From contig NW_022985560.1 in assembly GCF_010093815.1 (NCBI RefSeq), forward strand, positions 679,501-743,500: DNA of 64,000 bases, read 5' to 3'. The notes beneath the pieces are model-generated. The model made no database searches. It was not told the DNA's origin and was given only the letters and a program-made list of their open reading frames with translations. Numbering within the stretch: position 1 is the first letter of the stretch; each line of letters begins with the position of its first letter. Positions 19,987 through 29,418 of this stretch are shown piece after piece. Origin of the DNA: Pseudovirgaria hyperparasitica. Taxonomy: Eukaryota > Ascomycota > Dothideomycetes > Acrospermales > Acrospermaceae. Position numbers and translations under genes: made by a program.

Positions 19987-22575
19987 ATGTCAGACAACAT
20001 CGAGAGAGAACAGCAAGGTCGACCCCTGCGAGTTGATCGTGCAAGACCATCAGCACGCGCAATCGAAGAACAAAGAATGCTCTCTGCTCTGGGAGAATTT
20101 GAACAAGCAAGGTCAGCCGTATCGTCTGACATTTCCGTCGACGCCCCAACAGAGCCATTTCCAGACTTTGACCCCGCTTACACCGGCCGTGACGATAGAG
20201 TTCCTGGCGTCTATCGCAACGAGGAAGAAAGACAAGTGTCTGCTCGAAGACTACGCAGTCTTGGTGTCAGAGAATCGCAGTTACCAACAGCACTTCCATC
20301 TCGACCTGTCCAGAATCGCCGATCGCGACTCCCAGTTCCTATCTCAGGTATGTGTGCTTCTTTGATGCGCTGTTATAGCAGTGTGAAAGCTGTGCTTGAC
20401 CTCAAAACAATTCCTCGACTAACACTGGCAGGCACGTTTCGATCTGCTGCAATGTCAGACCAAGGAAGGCGTCCGCTTCCGTCCTATGAACCGTCTGGTG
20501 ATCCTTACTCTCACTCTGCTTCTACTAGCAATCGTACTCAGCACCATCAGCGCACCTACTCTGACCCGTTCGAGTATGATAACATGCAACTACCTGCTCA
20601 TATCCTCGAATACCAAGGAGGCAGTGATGATGATGATGAACAGCTCAATTTGAATATGCCAGATCCTTCCAGTCCGATCAAGGTCAATCGTGCTCCGCCT
20701 GCGCGACCTACTCTTGGTCAGCATCTCTCGCAGCTCAGCATTTCTGGCACTGGAGACTTCGGTCTTGGAATCTGGACCAGCACCCAGACAGCCAGTCCCA
20801 CAGACGTCGATGACTTATTCACTGGCAGCGTATCCCAGGGACAAGAGTCTTCACAGCAGGCAGAAGGACAGCGCACGCCACGCAACAAGGGCAAAGCCAG
20901 AGCCCGAGGCGGTGATTATGATGACCCTGACAGAACTCCACGACCTGATGATGCTCCTCTGTTTGGCGCCGATGGCCCTACGTTCGTCCAGAGGGACCGC
21001 AAGCCTGCTACTGCTGTCACTATCGCAGAGAGATATGAGCATCCGATCGTCTCCAAAGATCCTAACAACCCTTTCCCAGAATTCCACCTGTCTGATACAT
21101 ACGGGGAGAAGGACCCTTATCGCCAGGCATACCTCTTTGTGCGTGAGAGTCTCGGCCAGCTGTACATGATGTGCACTGCCAAAGAGCTCCCTCAGTCGCC
21201 CGACCTGCTTGACTTTGATACTCAGAGATCTCGATATGAAGGAAAGTCTCCAACTTCGTCCTTCGGTAGTGGTAGCAACGTAAGCATCGCCCTAAGTCTA
21301 CCTCACATCCTTCCGCTTTAGCTAACACGTTACTTGTCAGATGAGCCCCACATCACCTTTGACAGTCATCGACTCCAACGCTGGTGCCATCGCAGGTCCC
21401 CGAGATGCTAGCACGTCCTTTGGATCGATGCGTTCTGTAACCGGTCCTACTGGCCCCGTCTCCCCCACTGAAGCTCGTCGCCCTCCAATAACCCAACGAT
21501 CTATCACAACTTCTTCCATGCCGCAATCATCATCCCAAATGTCAGACACCGTGTATGGTGCAGACTCCGACGCCGCCCGCACCTCGACTTCTTCAATGGA
21601 CTCTGACAAAGCCACACAGTCCAGCAAGCACAAGGAATTTGTGCACCGCGCACGCAGCAACGAATGGTCCGACCAAACCAACGAGGTCTCGCTCTGGTTC
21701 ATCGCACAGTACTTCCTCCGAGAAGAAGCAAACCCCGGCGCAAAGCTGAACAGGGACGGATCCGTCGACGTCAAGAAGTTCCTCGAAGCCGAAGAGGCCC
21801 GCAACGCACTGACATCCCTGATTGACGAGGAGAACGACAAGATCAGGCTGGAGATTCGCACCAAACTCCTGAAGTAAGTTTCTTCTCTCCCCCTCTCCCT
21901 CTCCCTCTCCCTCTCCCTCTCCCTATCTCTTCTCCTCTCTTTCTCCCTCTCCTTTCCCCCCTACCCCACTCTTCCCCACTCTTAACACCGCGAAATATTT
22001 ATTCCCTTATGCTGACTTTGCTTTCCTGCAATAGTGGTGGCCTCGACGCCGCCGAGCGCACCGCCTGCCTCGGCATCCTCCGGGGCATCCGCATGACCGA
22101 GGACGAGCGCATCAAGAAGTGCGACCCCTCCACCGCCCAGTGCGTCGCCGCCTGGGCCGTCGTCTTCACCGAGTGGGCCCAGAAGCGCGACGAGGTCGTC
22201 ATCAAGCTGCGCCGCGCCAGATACCTGGCAAAGCAACAGCAGTGGATGTCCCATCTCGCGGAGATGGAGGAGAGGGAGCTGCTCCGTCGCCGCCGCCAAC
22301 ACCCCTCCACCACCACCACCACCTCCCCCTCCTCCTCCTCCTCCTCCTCCACCGCCACTTCCGCCGCCGCCGCCGCATCCGCCCTTGCCGCCGACGCGAG
22401 GGCCTCGGAGCAGAGGGCCGAGCGCAGGCTGCGCGAGGCAGACGCCGATATCAGGGCGTATCGTCTGGGCGAGCGCGTCGTTCTCGATAACGACGCCAGG
22501 CTTCGCATGACGCTCGCGGCTCGGCGCGAGTCGATTCGTGCCCGCTTGGCCCTCCTCCAACAGCCCCCGCAGTAG
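19987..22575 (+). CDS. Large unrecognised protein with disordered N-terminus and helical C-terminus
   Basis: Best model: exons 19987-20347, 20432-21279, 21341-21873 and 22035-22575 (introns 84, 61 and 161 nt); 760 aa. No known family. The first 500 residues are polar and disordered (MSDQGRRPLPSYEPSGDPYS…, TSTSS repeats). Residues about 510-620 look folded: VSLWFIAQYFLREE, LTSLIDEENDKIRLEIRTKL, then GGLDAAERTACLGILRGIRM. The C-terminus is alpha-helical and charged with a Ser/Thr/Ala tract encoded by triplet repeats at 22305-22385. The 5' end is uncertain. The 84-nt intron is in frame without stops, so retention changes the protein by 28 residues; another frame across 20150-20620 also reads like protein and would end in a hydrophobic helix; and an internal ATG at 20455 (MSDQGRRPL) could be the true start. 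The third intron holds a CTCTCC repeat (21886-21930). Confidence 0.7.
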
Positions 22576-23209
22576 AGAGTGTAGCAATATATCCAATGCG
22601 TGTGCTTTCTGAAACTTGCTTCCTGGTGCCTAGTCTTTGTGATTGTGTGTGGGTGATGTCGTGATGCTACATGTTGCCTTGCTGGTGTTTGTGTGTTTGT
22701 GGATGCGTGTGGTGTTTGGATTAGGGCTGGGTTGGGGATGTGGTGTGTGGTTCTGTGGGGTTTGGTTGGGTGGAGACTGGTGTGGCGGGAGAGCAAAATG
22801 AAGTTTTTGGCTTGTTCGGATTGCGACTGGGGAGTGGGAGAGGGTGTGCTGTGGGTGTTTGTAAAGATCAAAGGGTGGGTTATTTACGTAGCAGGGTTGA
22901 TAAATGAGGGTTTGTGCGAGGGTAAGGATGGGCTGGGATGGGTTATGGTGGAGGGCTAACAGGGGGTTTATGAGTACAGGGGAGTGTAAGGGGGTGAGTA
23001 TGAGGTTGAGGGTATAAGTGTCTGGTCGTAGATGTAGACGTAGAAAAGGGTGTAGGGAGGGCGACGAACCGCGATTTCGGCGTACTGAATACGTAGGATA
23101 TATGGTTAACAGGCTATGGACCTTGGATGGAATCTCCGATACCAACAGACAAAAAGTATCCAAAAACGAATGATTTGGACAAAAGACTATGGATAGGCTC
23201 CCAAACTAC
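22576..23209. repeat. G/T-rich strand-asymmetric spacer between convergent genes
   Basis: The plus strand from about 22620 to 23060 is strikingly rich in G and T (many TGTG, GGGT and TTTG runs) and poor in C. It separates two convergent genes and is probably 3' flank on both sides. It creates long frames on both strands (for example 22630-23163 minus) that have no protein character. Confidence 0.5.
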
Positions 23210-23953
23210 TCAGTGCGTCATCGTCCGACGCAGCGCCTCCCTCCGCCGCCTCACCCGCTCCATGTCCTGCCTCGACTGCTCCTCATTCCGAGCCTGTATA
23301 GCCACAAAAGCAAGGAGCCGCGCATCCTCCAGGTCCTTCTGCGCCTGTCTCACAAACGCAGGCTGATCATCCAGCACATCCAGCGCCAAATCATCCACCC
23401 AACCACCAGGCAGCCCATCACGCAGCTTCTGGCGAATATCCCAATGATCATGGGCGTCAACCTGGTCGGCGGCACGCATATGCTCGACAATGACGTCCGG
23501 CGCGACGCCGTTCTGGAGATGATACAGCACGGCTTTCCGCGAGCACTTGTTGAACGTCTCGAGCCAGAGCCAGATGATCCAGAGCTCGAAGGCGAGCTTG
23601 AGACTGGCCGTGTTGGCGGGGCGGAGGTTGAAGATGGCGTAGGCGGCGTCGCTGAAGTCCATGACGAGGAGGAGCCATTTTGCGAGCGGCTGGGCGGGCG
23701 CGCGTAGGGCGCGTTGCATGCGGAGGATGGAGTCGCGGGTGTCGCGGATGATGGCGCGGGGGAGCATGGTGCCGGGGAGGAGGTTGAGGGTGAGGGCGGC
23801 GGTGGGGAGGCAGTTGAGGATGTGGACGGTGTTGATGGAGTCTGGGATGAGGGTGCGGAGTTGGTCGCGGACGTCGTATTCGATGTCTTTGGTCTTGCCC
23901 ATGTCGTAGATTTTGACGTTTGGGGTGCATGGTTCTGTGTCTTTTGGGTCCAT
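23210..23953 (-). CDS. Unrecognised helical protein, 247 aa
   Basis: Single exon from the ATG at 23953 (MDPKDTEPCTPNVKIYDMGK). The frame is open 114 codons further upstream, but that stretch is proline/threonine-rich and reads like a promoter, not protein. The product is mostly alpha-helical, with hydrophobic patches (INTVHILNCLPTAALTLNLL, KWLLLVMDFSDAAYAIFNL, LKLAFELWIIWLWLETFNK) and a very basic/acidic C-terminal helix (QARNEEQSRQDMERVRRRRE). The hydrophobic stretches are short and amphipathic, so membrane insertion is uncertain. No family recognised. It converges with the gene ending at 22575. Confidence 0.65.
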   Translation of the reverse strand: MDPKDTEPCTPNVKIYDMGKTKDIEYDVRDQLRTLIPDSINTVHILNCLPTAALTLNLLPGTMLPRAIIRDTRDSILRMQRALRAPAQPLAKWLLLVMDFSDAAYAIFNLRPANTASLKLAFELWIIWLWLETFNKCSRKAVLYHLQNGVAPDVIVEHMRAADQVDAHDHWDIRQKLRDGLPGGWVDDLALDVLDDQPAFVRQAQKDLEDARLLAFVAIQARNEEQSRQDMERVRRRREALRRTMTH

Positions 23954-24349
23954 TTGTTTGGGTTTTGGCTGGGTACGGTCTGGGGGTTTTTTTTTGGTAT
24001 TACGAAAAAGTAATAGGTGGGGATATGTGATGCTTTGTGTAGATGGCTGTTTGAGCGATTGATGTGGTGGATGATATGTCGGGTTTGAGCTGGGGGGTTT
24101 TGATCTAGTTATACGGTGAGGAAGTGCTGTTGTGTGTTTTGAGTAGGAGGTGCTCGGCACTTGGTTGGTCTTGCCCAGGTTTGCGAGATCCATTTCTCTC
24201 GAATACACCAAAAGGGGCGGTCGCTTGGTAGTGGGAAGTGTGATACAGGTGTATTGCAATAGACCGACATGGAGGCTCATCTCCCGTGAACCCATGGCTT
24301 GCCAGTGAAAACTTGATCCTTCAGCGAGGACATTTGAGCCACAAGACTT
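23954..24349. other. Spacer, no gene seen
   Basis: About 400 bases upstream of the 247-aa gene; contains a G run and a T run near 23980-24000, pyrimidine-rich on the coding (minus) strand as in fungal promoters. Confidence 0.45.
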
Positions 24350-25199
24350 TCAGTGACATGTTGATAAACCATAGTCCACGAGTGCAATACCAGAGATAGC
24401 AAAGACAGCGGCAGTGAAAATCCAGACTTCAATCGATGTCTCTCCCGTTGGGAACTCCGGCTCACACTTGCCGTCGGGGTAGACAGTCTGAATCCGAATG
24501 GGACTGCGACACTATGTAGATATGGGTACATTTGACTGGTGTTCGAGTTACATGCTGACCTTACCGTGCCTTCCATCACTGTATTGACAATCGACGTGGT
24601 CATCAATGACACACCAGACCGCTCCATCACAGCACTCGTCCTGCCTTACTGATGACGAACAGCTTGGTAAGCTATATATGCCCTCATTCTCAGCGTAGAG
24701 TTAAGATCTTACGAGGTAAACATAAAGCACGCCAGCAAAGAATGCTAGACAGTGTCCTCTGGCGATGCTGACTTGTCGTTCACAGCTTGCCGGCCGTGAT
24801 ATATATCGAGAGCGAACATGTATCTGACCGACTCGGTCTCCACACAAGCTCTCTCGCCAAAGTAGCTCGACGTCACCATTCCTGACGAACATTCAACCAT
24901 TCCATGCTGTAAGGTGATCCTGTAATGACCACGTCCCAGGTGCGAGGAAGGAGTTGTTGCCGTTTGAGTTCACTGTATCGAGCGTGGGATGAGTTTGTAG
25001 CGAGTGTAACGTTTGAGATAACTGGAGGTGTATATGGGTTCCCGAGTGATGTAAAGTATGCGACGATTAGTCTCGAGTTTATCTTTTCGGTGGAGAAAGC
25101 ATTCCTGATTTGCTCAGGACAGTAGTGGTGCTCGTATTCGTCGACCCAGAAACCAGCGTAATCGAATCCGCAACTCCACCACTCACTCACATCTCCCAC
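24350..25199 (-). pseudogene. Unrecognised gene or remnant: cysteine-containing, one C-terminal membrane helix
   Basis: Several minus-strand segments look like exons of one gene. The clearest join is 24564 upstream to 24511 downstream across a 53-nt intron (GTAAGG donor, CATAG acceptor), giving VMEGT then CRSPIRIQTVYPDGKC, EPEFPTGETS and a hydrophobic helix IEVWIFTAAVFAISGIAL before the stop at 24350-24352. Upstream, 25199-24873 is open and protein-like (WWSCGFDYAGFWVDEYEHHY, two NxS/T sequons, SELKRQQLLPRTWDVVITGS) but has no ATG and ends in a stop. I could not link the two segments with good splice sites through 24630-24870. The 5' end would overlap the stop of the Zn2Cys6 gene. Either a gene with unusual introns or a decayed one. 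No family assigned. Confidence 0.4.
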
Positions 25200-26641
25200 C
25201 CCCCAATCAACCCACCACTACCCTCTCCCCTTTCCCCCCTCCCACACCCAACCCTCCCCCTACACCACTCAATCCCCTCCCACCAGGCCTCACACCCCTC
25301 AAACCCCCCCTCCCGCTCCAACACCCCGGCAATCTCCACCACAAGCCTCCTCCCCACCGCCCTCGCCCACCACGCCTCCCTCCCCATCCGATCCAACAGC
25401 ACAGCCCAATGCATAAGCAAGAACAACGCCAGCGGCTCGCGCCGCGCCAGCGCACGTGTATACGCCCTTCCTGCCGCGAAGGGGAACGAGATGCAGAAGA
25501 ACTTGATTGCGTCTTTGGCGGTTTCGACGAAGCAGAGGTTGAGCGAGGAGAGGGCGAGGGGGTAGGTTAGGTCTTGTGGGGGTTGTGGTTGTGGGGGTAT
25601 TGTCGCCGTCGTCGTGCCTGTGTCGGTGGTGGTGGTGGTAGGAATAGGGGTAGGAGTGGTAGCAAGCGCAACAACCTCCGCAACCCGCGCCATCGCAAGC
25701 TGTGTATCCGCGTCCAAGTCCCCGCGCGGCGCCATCCTGATCAGTTCCATTGCAGATACCAGACTGGGTGCTAGCGGGGATGTCATCAGCCAGTCCCAAT
25801 GCCCGACTGCCATTGCGGCGCCGTGTACGTATAGCGCGAACAGCGTGCCTATATGGCCCAGTACGCTGCTACTACCGCTGCTGCACCACTCTGTAACATC
25901 GTCGTCGATGGCGGGGTTGTTGTTGTTTTTGTTGCGAAATTGCGGAATCGCAAGATTGATCATACCAACAAGCATGCTAAACATGTAAAAGACGTGCGCG
26001 CTATGCTCTGTGATGGCGCCTATCTGGCCGCGGAACGAGGCGCTGGCGGTGTCGTAGTATTCCATTGCGGCGCGGAGGTATGTCGCTGTTGTCGCTGTGT
26101 TACTGCTGGTGTTGTTGATGTCGTTGTTGGTACTGGTCAGATACGCCTTTTCGAGCGCGGATATGGCCAGGATGCCGTGGAGCATATAGGAGTATTGCAT
26201 GCCGCCACGGGGCACCTCGACGGCGAGGTAGAATGCGTCTTGGGGCACGGCGACCATGGTTGCGTATGTGTGTGTCGTCCAGTGGTGGAGGAGTTCGAGG
26301 TCGAGCATGTGGCGCGCGGGCGTCGATGTTGCGTTGTTGTTGTCGTTATCATTGGAGATGATGATAGGCGAGGGCGAGAGTTGCGGAGAGGGGGCTTTGT
26401 AGTGGGAGGAGCGTGGCGGACTGCCGTTGTAGGAACAGGTGCTGCTGCATCTGCGGGCGACGCAGTTTGCGCATGGTGGGCCTTGTTCGTCGCACTGAGT
26501 CCATTGATGAGATGTTAGTTGTCTGGTTCGTAAGTGGGAGGGTAATGGGAAAAGGGGGTATCGTGCTTTTACGTGTCTCCTTTTGCAGTTTGAACACCCG
26601 CGCCGCGACTTACTGTGCGTTGTACGTTTCGACGGCGCCAT
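25187..26641 (-). CDS. Zn2Cys6 (C6 finger) transcription factor
   Basis: Two exons, 26641-26567 and 26494-25187; 460 aa. The spliced N-terminus is RRGCSNCKRRHVK then CDEQGPPCANCVARRCSSTC: six cysteines spaced C-x2-C-x6-C-x6-C-x2-C-x6-C, the binuclear zinc cluster of the Gal4/Upc2 type. The 72-nt intron sits exactly between Lys25 and the third cysteine of the cluster, a position used by many fungal C6 genes, and uses a GC donor (GCACGA) with a CTAAC branch and CAG acceptor. The rest has the features of the Upc2/SREBP-like subclass: short linker, then a helical regulatory region (LLHHWTTHTYATM…, MQYSYMLHGILAISALEKAY, YFMFSM-like helices) and low-complexity Asn and Thr tracts. Target genes unknown; the divergent or adjacent genes give no strong clue. 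Nuclear. Confidence 0.9.
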   Translation of the reverse strand: MAPSKRTTHSKSRRGCSNCKRRHVKARYPLFPLPSHLRTRQLTSHQWTQCDEQGPPCANCVARRCSSTCSYNGSPPRSSHYKAPSPQLSPSPIIISNDNDNNNATSTPARHMLDLELLHHWTTHTYATMVAVPQDAFYLAVEVPRGGMQYSYMLHGILAISALEKAYLTSTNNDINNTSSNTATTATYLRAAMEYYDTASASFRGQIGAITEHSAHVFYMFSMLVGMINLAIPQFRNKNNNNPAIDDDVTEWCSSGSSSVLGHIGTLFALYVHGAAMAVGHWDWLMTSPLAPSLVSAMELIRMAPRGDLDADTQLAMARVAEVVALATTPTPIPTTTTTDTGTTTATIPPQPQPPQDLTYPLALSSLNLCFVETAKDAIKFFCISFPFAAGRAYTRALARREPLALFLLMHWAVLLDRMGREAWWARAVGRRLVVEIAGVLEREGGFEGCEAWWEGIEWCRGRVGCGRGERGEGSGGLIGGWEM

Positions 26642-27868
26642 ATTCGTGACTCGTGTCTCTTCTAAGGGCGATTGCTATATCATACAGGCCACTCTTCTTT
26701 CTGTAAGGTATTTAGTATCGCACAGTCTCAGGAACGACTTTCAGCCCCAGGGCTTCCCAGGCCATTTAAACCGCCATGCTACGTCTAATCTCGAATCCAA
26801 CCGCGGCGGAATCGGGAAAAGTCGTGAAAAGACATGGATAGACGTCAGAGTGGTGTATGGCAAGGGGTCATCTTCGAGCCAAGGCTTGGATGGATGATAA
26901 CATCTCAGGCTCATCAGCCTCAGCCTCAGCCTCAGCCTCGTCAAACCGAGCTGACAGGCTGCCACCCCTACACACTTGACTTTTTCAGCATAGTGTACGC
27001 ATGCTACATGCTTGGCTGTACCGGGGAGGCTACTTGGGACATAACGTTAGTAATGGCATAGGAATTAATGATTGGAGATGCACCCTTCGCTTGATCAGTC
27101 AGACAGACAGAACAGGCATCTTGGCGCGCTGTGCGGACCCACTGGATATTCCATGCATGACTCGACCGACTCGACCCCGTCTACATGACTTTGGTTCGAT
27201 TCAGTGTAAGTGGGATATAGATAAACGTTCCGTCAGCGCGACATAGGGCGAGATCTAGAAAATTTGCCACGGGAGCATTCTGTAGCATATTCGCCTGTTT
27301 AGCCAAAATGGGAAGAAAAAGGGTTCTTGGACTTGACATGACTTGACAAAGCGGACGCTCCCGAGATCCGATCAACATGGATGGACAGGTTGAGGTGTGA
27401 CTCAGCAAGGGAACTTGCTTTGTTATTACTATAGCTAGGCTTGCGAACTCTGCGCAGGATGGTTTGACCACACTTCCGGCTTCGTTGGTCTTTGATTTGT
27501 GTGAGTCATGATCTGTCGTAGTCGCGGGTCTGCTATGATGTGAGTGCCAAAATTCAGGCATCTATAGCATCCGACCTGTACTTGTCCCTACCGTGGTAGA
27601 GGGTCTCTTCTTTGGTAGTCCCTGGAGGCATGCTGTGGGATGCTCATCGACAGGTTGACGTCAGAAGTGATATGCCCGCGCTTCCAGGCTGTTGGGACTT
27701 TATGCTCATCGAAGCAGAACCACAGTTCCTGCCTGAGGGTGGGAATGTATTCCTGCCCCTCGAGATCTGCTGCTGTGGTCGCTAGAGGGCTATCATCTCC
27801 GTCTTCGTCCTGTCCTCTTCCTTCCGAACCATCCTCTCGGCAAAGTGTTAAGACGAGGAACAGCCCTT
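26642..27868. other. Intergenic, no gene seen; CAGCCT repeat
   Basis: About 1.2 kb of promoter of the Zn2Cys6 gene and 3' flank of KAE1. A short hexanucleotide array (CAGCCT, about five copies) lies at 26909-26938. Two minus-strand frames of 97-126 codons (27181-27561, 27588-27881) lack motifs and are not called. Confidence 0.5.
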
Positions 27869-29023
27869 TCAATCCCTCCACCCAACATAGACCTCATCAG
27901 TCCTATATCTCTGCGTGCACGTCGTGTCTTCCCACTCCGTCCTCACACCCGTCTCCCAAGCCAGCAGTCCAGCATGCGCAATCATAATTCCATTATCAAT
28001 GCAAAACCGCTCATCCGTTGCAAACACACCACCACCGCGGTCCCGTGCCATGACGCCCATCATCTCCTGCAAACGCTCATTGCATCCCACCCCACCCACC
28101 ACAAGCACCTGCGCACTGCCCACATGCGCCATCGCCCGCTCCGTAATCTCCACCAGCATCGCAAACACCGTCTCCTGCAACGAGAAACACAAGTCCTCCT
28201 TCGTCACCCACTTCCCCGTCTCCTCGTCTCTCAATCGCTTGCCTTCCGGCACGTCATCCCCGATCTGCCCCGCCAAGACGTCCGCACTGGCTAGTATCCC
28301 CGAGAAGCTCGCGTCCATGCCTTTGACGGCATACGGCAAGTCGACGAGCACCCGGCCTTTCTTCGCCAGCTGCTCGATATTATACCCTGGCGCCGGATCG
28401 TTTGGAATGTTCAGCGTGCGCGCGAAGCGGTCGAGACAGTTGCCGACGGCGATGTCGAGGGCCTCGCCGAAGATGCGGTAGCGTCGCGAGGAATAGGCAA
28501 TGACTTGGGTGTTGCCGCCGGAGACGTAGAGGACGACCGGGTTGGAGGCGCCGGTGATGGCGCGGCCCATTTCGATGTCTAAACCACGCACAAGACATGT
28601 GTCAGAAGGATTTCATGGCATGTAATATGGTGTAATGTTTTGGGAATGACTGAGAGAGCTGTACGTACGGCCTACGCAGTGGTTCACGCCTACGATGGGC
28701 TTGTCCCATAGGATGCTCAGCGTGCGCGCTGCGACAGCAACACTTTGAAGTGGCGCGCCCATGCCTGGGCCTTTCGTGTAGCAGATGCAGTCAATATCCG
28801 ACACCTTCACCTTGGCCTGCTTCATGGATTGTTTGACGAGCCGCACAACCCATGAGCGGTGGTGCTTCGCCGTGTCTTTGGGTAAGAAGCCCTCGCCAGG
28901 TGGAGAGACATAGGTGTGGCGGAGGTTGGCGAGGATGATGGGCGTTTTCCCTGGAGCTGGATGGGAGATTACGCCGACACCTAGTTTATTTGCGGAGCCT
29001 TCGAGGCCAATCGATATGGGCAT
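27869..29023 (-). CDS. KAE1: tRNA N6-adenosine threonylcarbamoyltransferase, KEOPS catalytic subunit
   Basis: Two exons, 29023-28669 and 28578-27869, with a 90-nt intron (GTACGT donor, TTTAG acceptor); 354 aa, normal for Kae1/OSGEP. The N-terminus [15 protein letters not shown] is the ASKHA fold start; the metal-binding motif NHCVGHIEMGR gives His115 and His119, with the intron splitting the codon of the second histidine. Later family segments are [55 protein letters not shown] and [15 protein letters not shown] (the conserved Asn-Gly-Met and Asp). Within KEOPS (with Bud32, Cgi121, Pcc1, Gon7) it transfers the threonylcarbamoyl group to A37 of ANN-decoding tRNAs. No mitochondrial targeting peptide, so this is the cytosolic/nuclear Kae1 rather than Qri7. 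Confidence 0.96.
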
Positions 29024-29418
29024 TGCGAGCGGTGCGGTGTCAAGTGTGCGAATGCTTCAGAAGGTTGTATTAAATGTATCGCGAGGACGTCTGTTCGCTA
29101 GCGGGGCAAAGCGAGCCTAACGTGTGAGGCATCAACTAAATATAGGGACGCATTCATCGACATTAATACAGTACCTGGGGCTAAGGTGAGGTTAGTCTTA
29201 GACGATGATCAGTACCAGCTCACTAATCTCGGACGCAAAATGAGTATGACCTATATTCCCATTAAAAGGTATTAATGATGTATATCTAAGCAACTCAAAA
29301 CACCACCCTCGTGTCCTGTGTATCAATATATACATAAGCCCGCTCGTAAAATGCTTCAAAAAACGCCCCCAGGGTCGTGACATCACCATCATGATCGAAC
29401 AAATACCGCAATATTCCT
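29024..29418. other. Short spacer, no gene seen
   Basis: About 395 bases holding the KAE1 promoter and the 3' end of the ABC transporter gene; nothing else recognised. Confidence 0.5.

Noticed and set aside
22009-22871. Minus-strand frames (204 and 290 codons) opposite the C-terminus of the 760-aa protein
   Set aside because: Gly- or Arg/Ser-rich translations of triplet repeats, antisense to the better-supported exon.
25853-26518. Plus-strand 221-codon frame opposite the Zn2Cys6 gene
   Set aside because: No motif, runs through the antisense of the conserved cysteines; a coding-DNA shadow.
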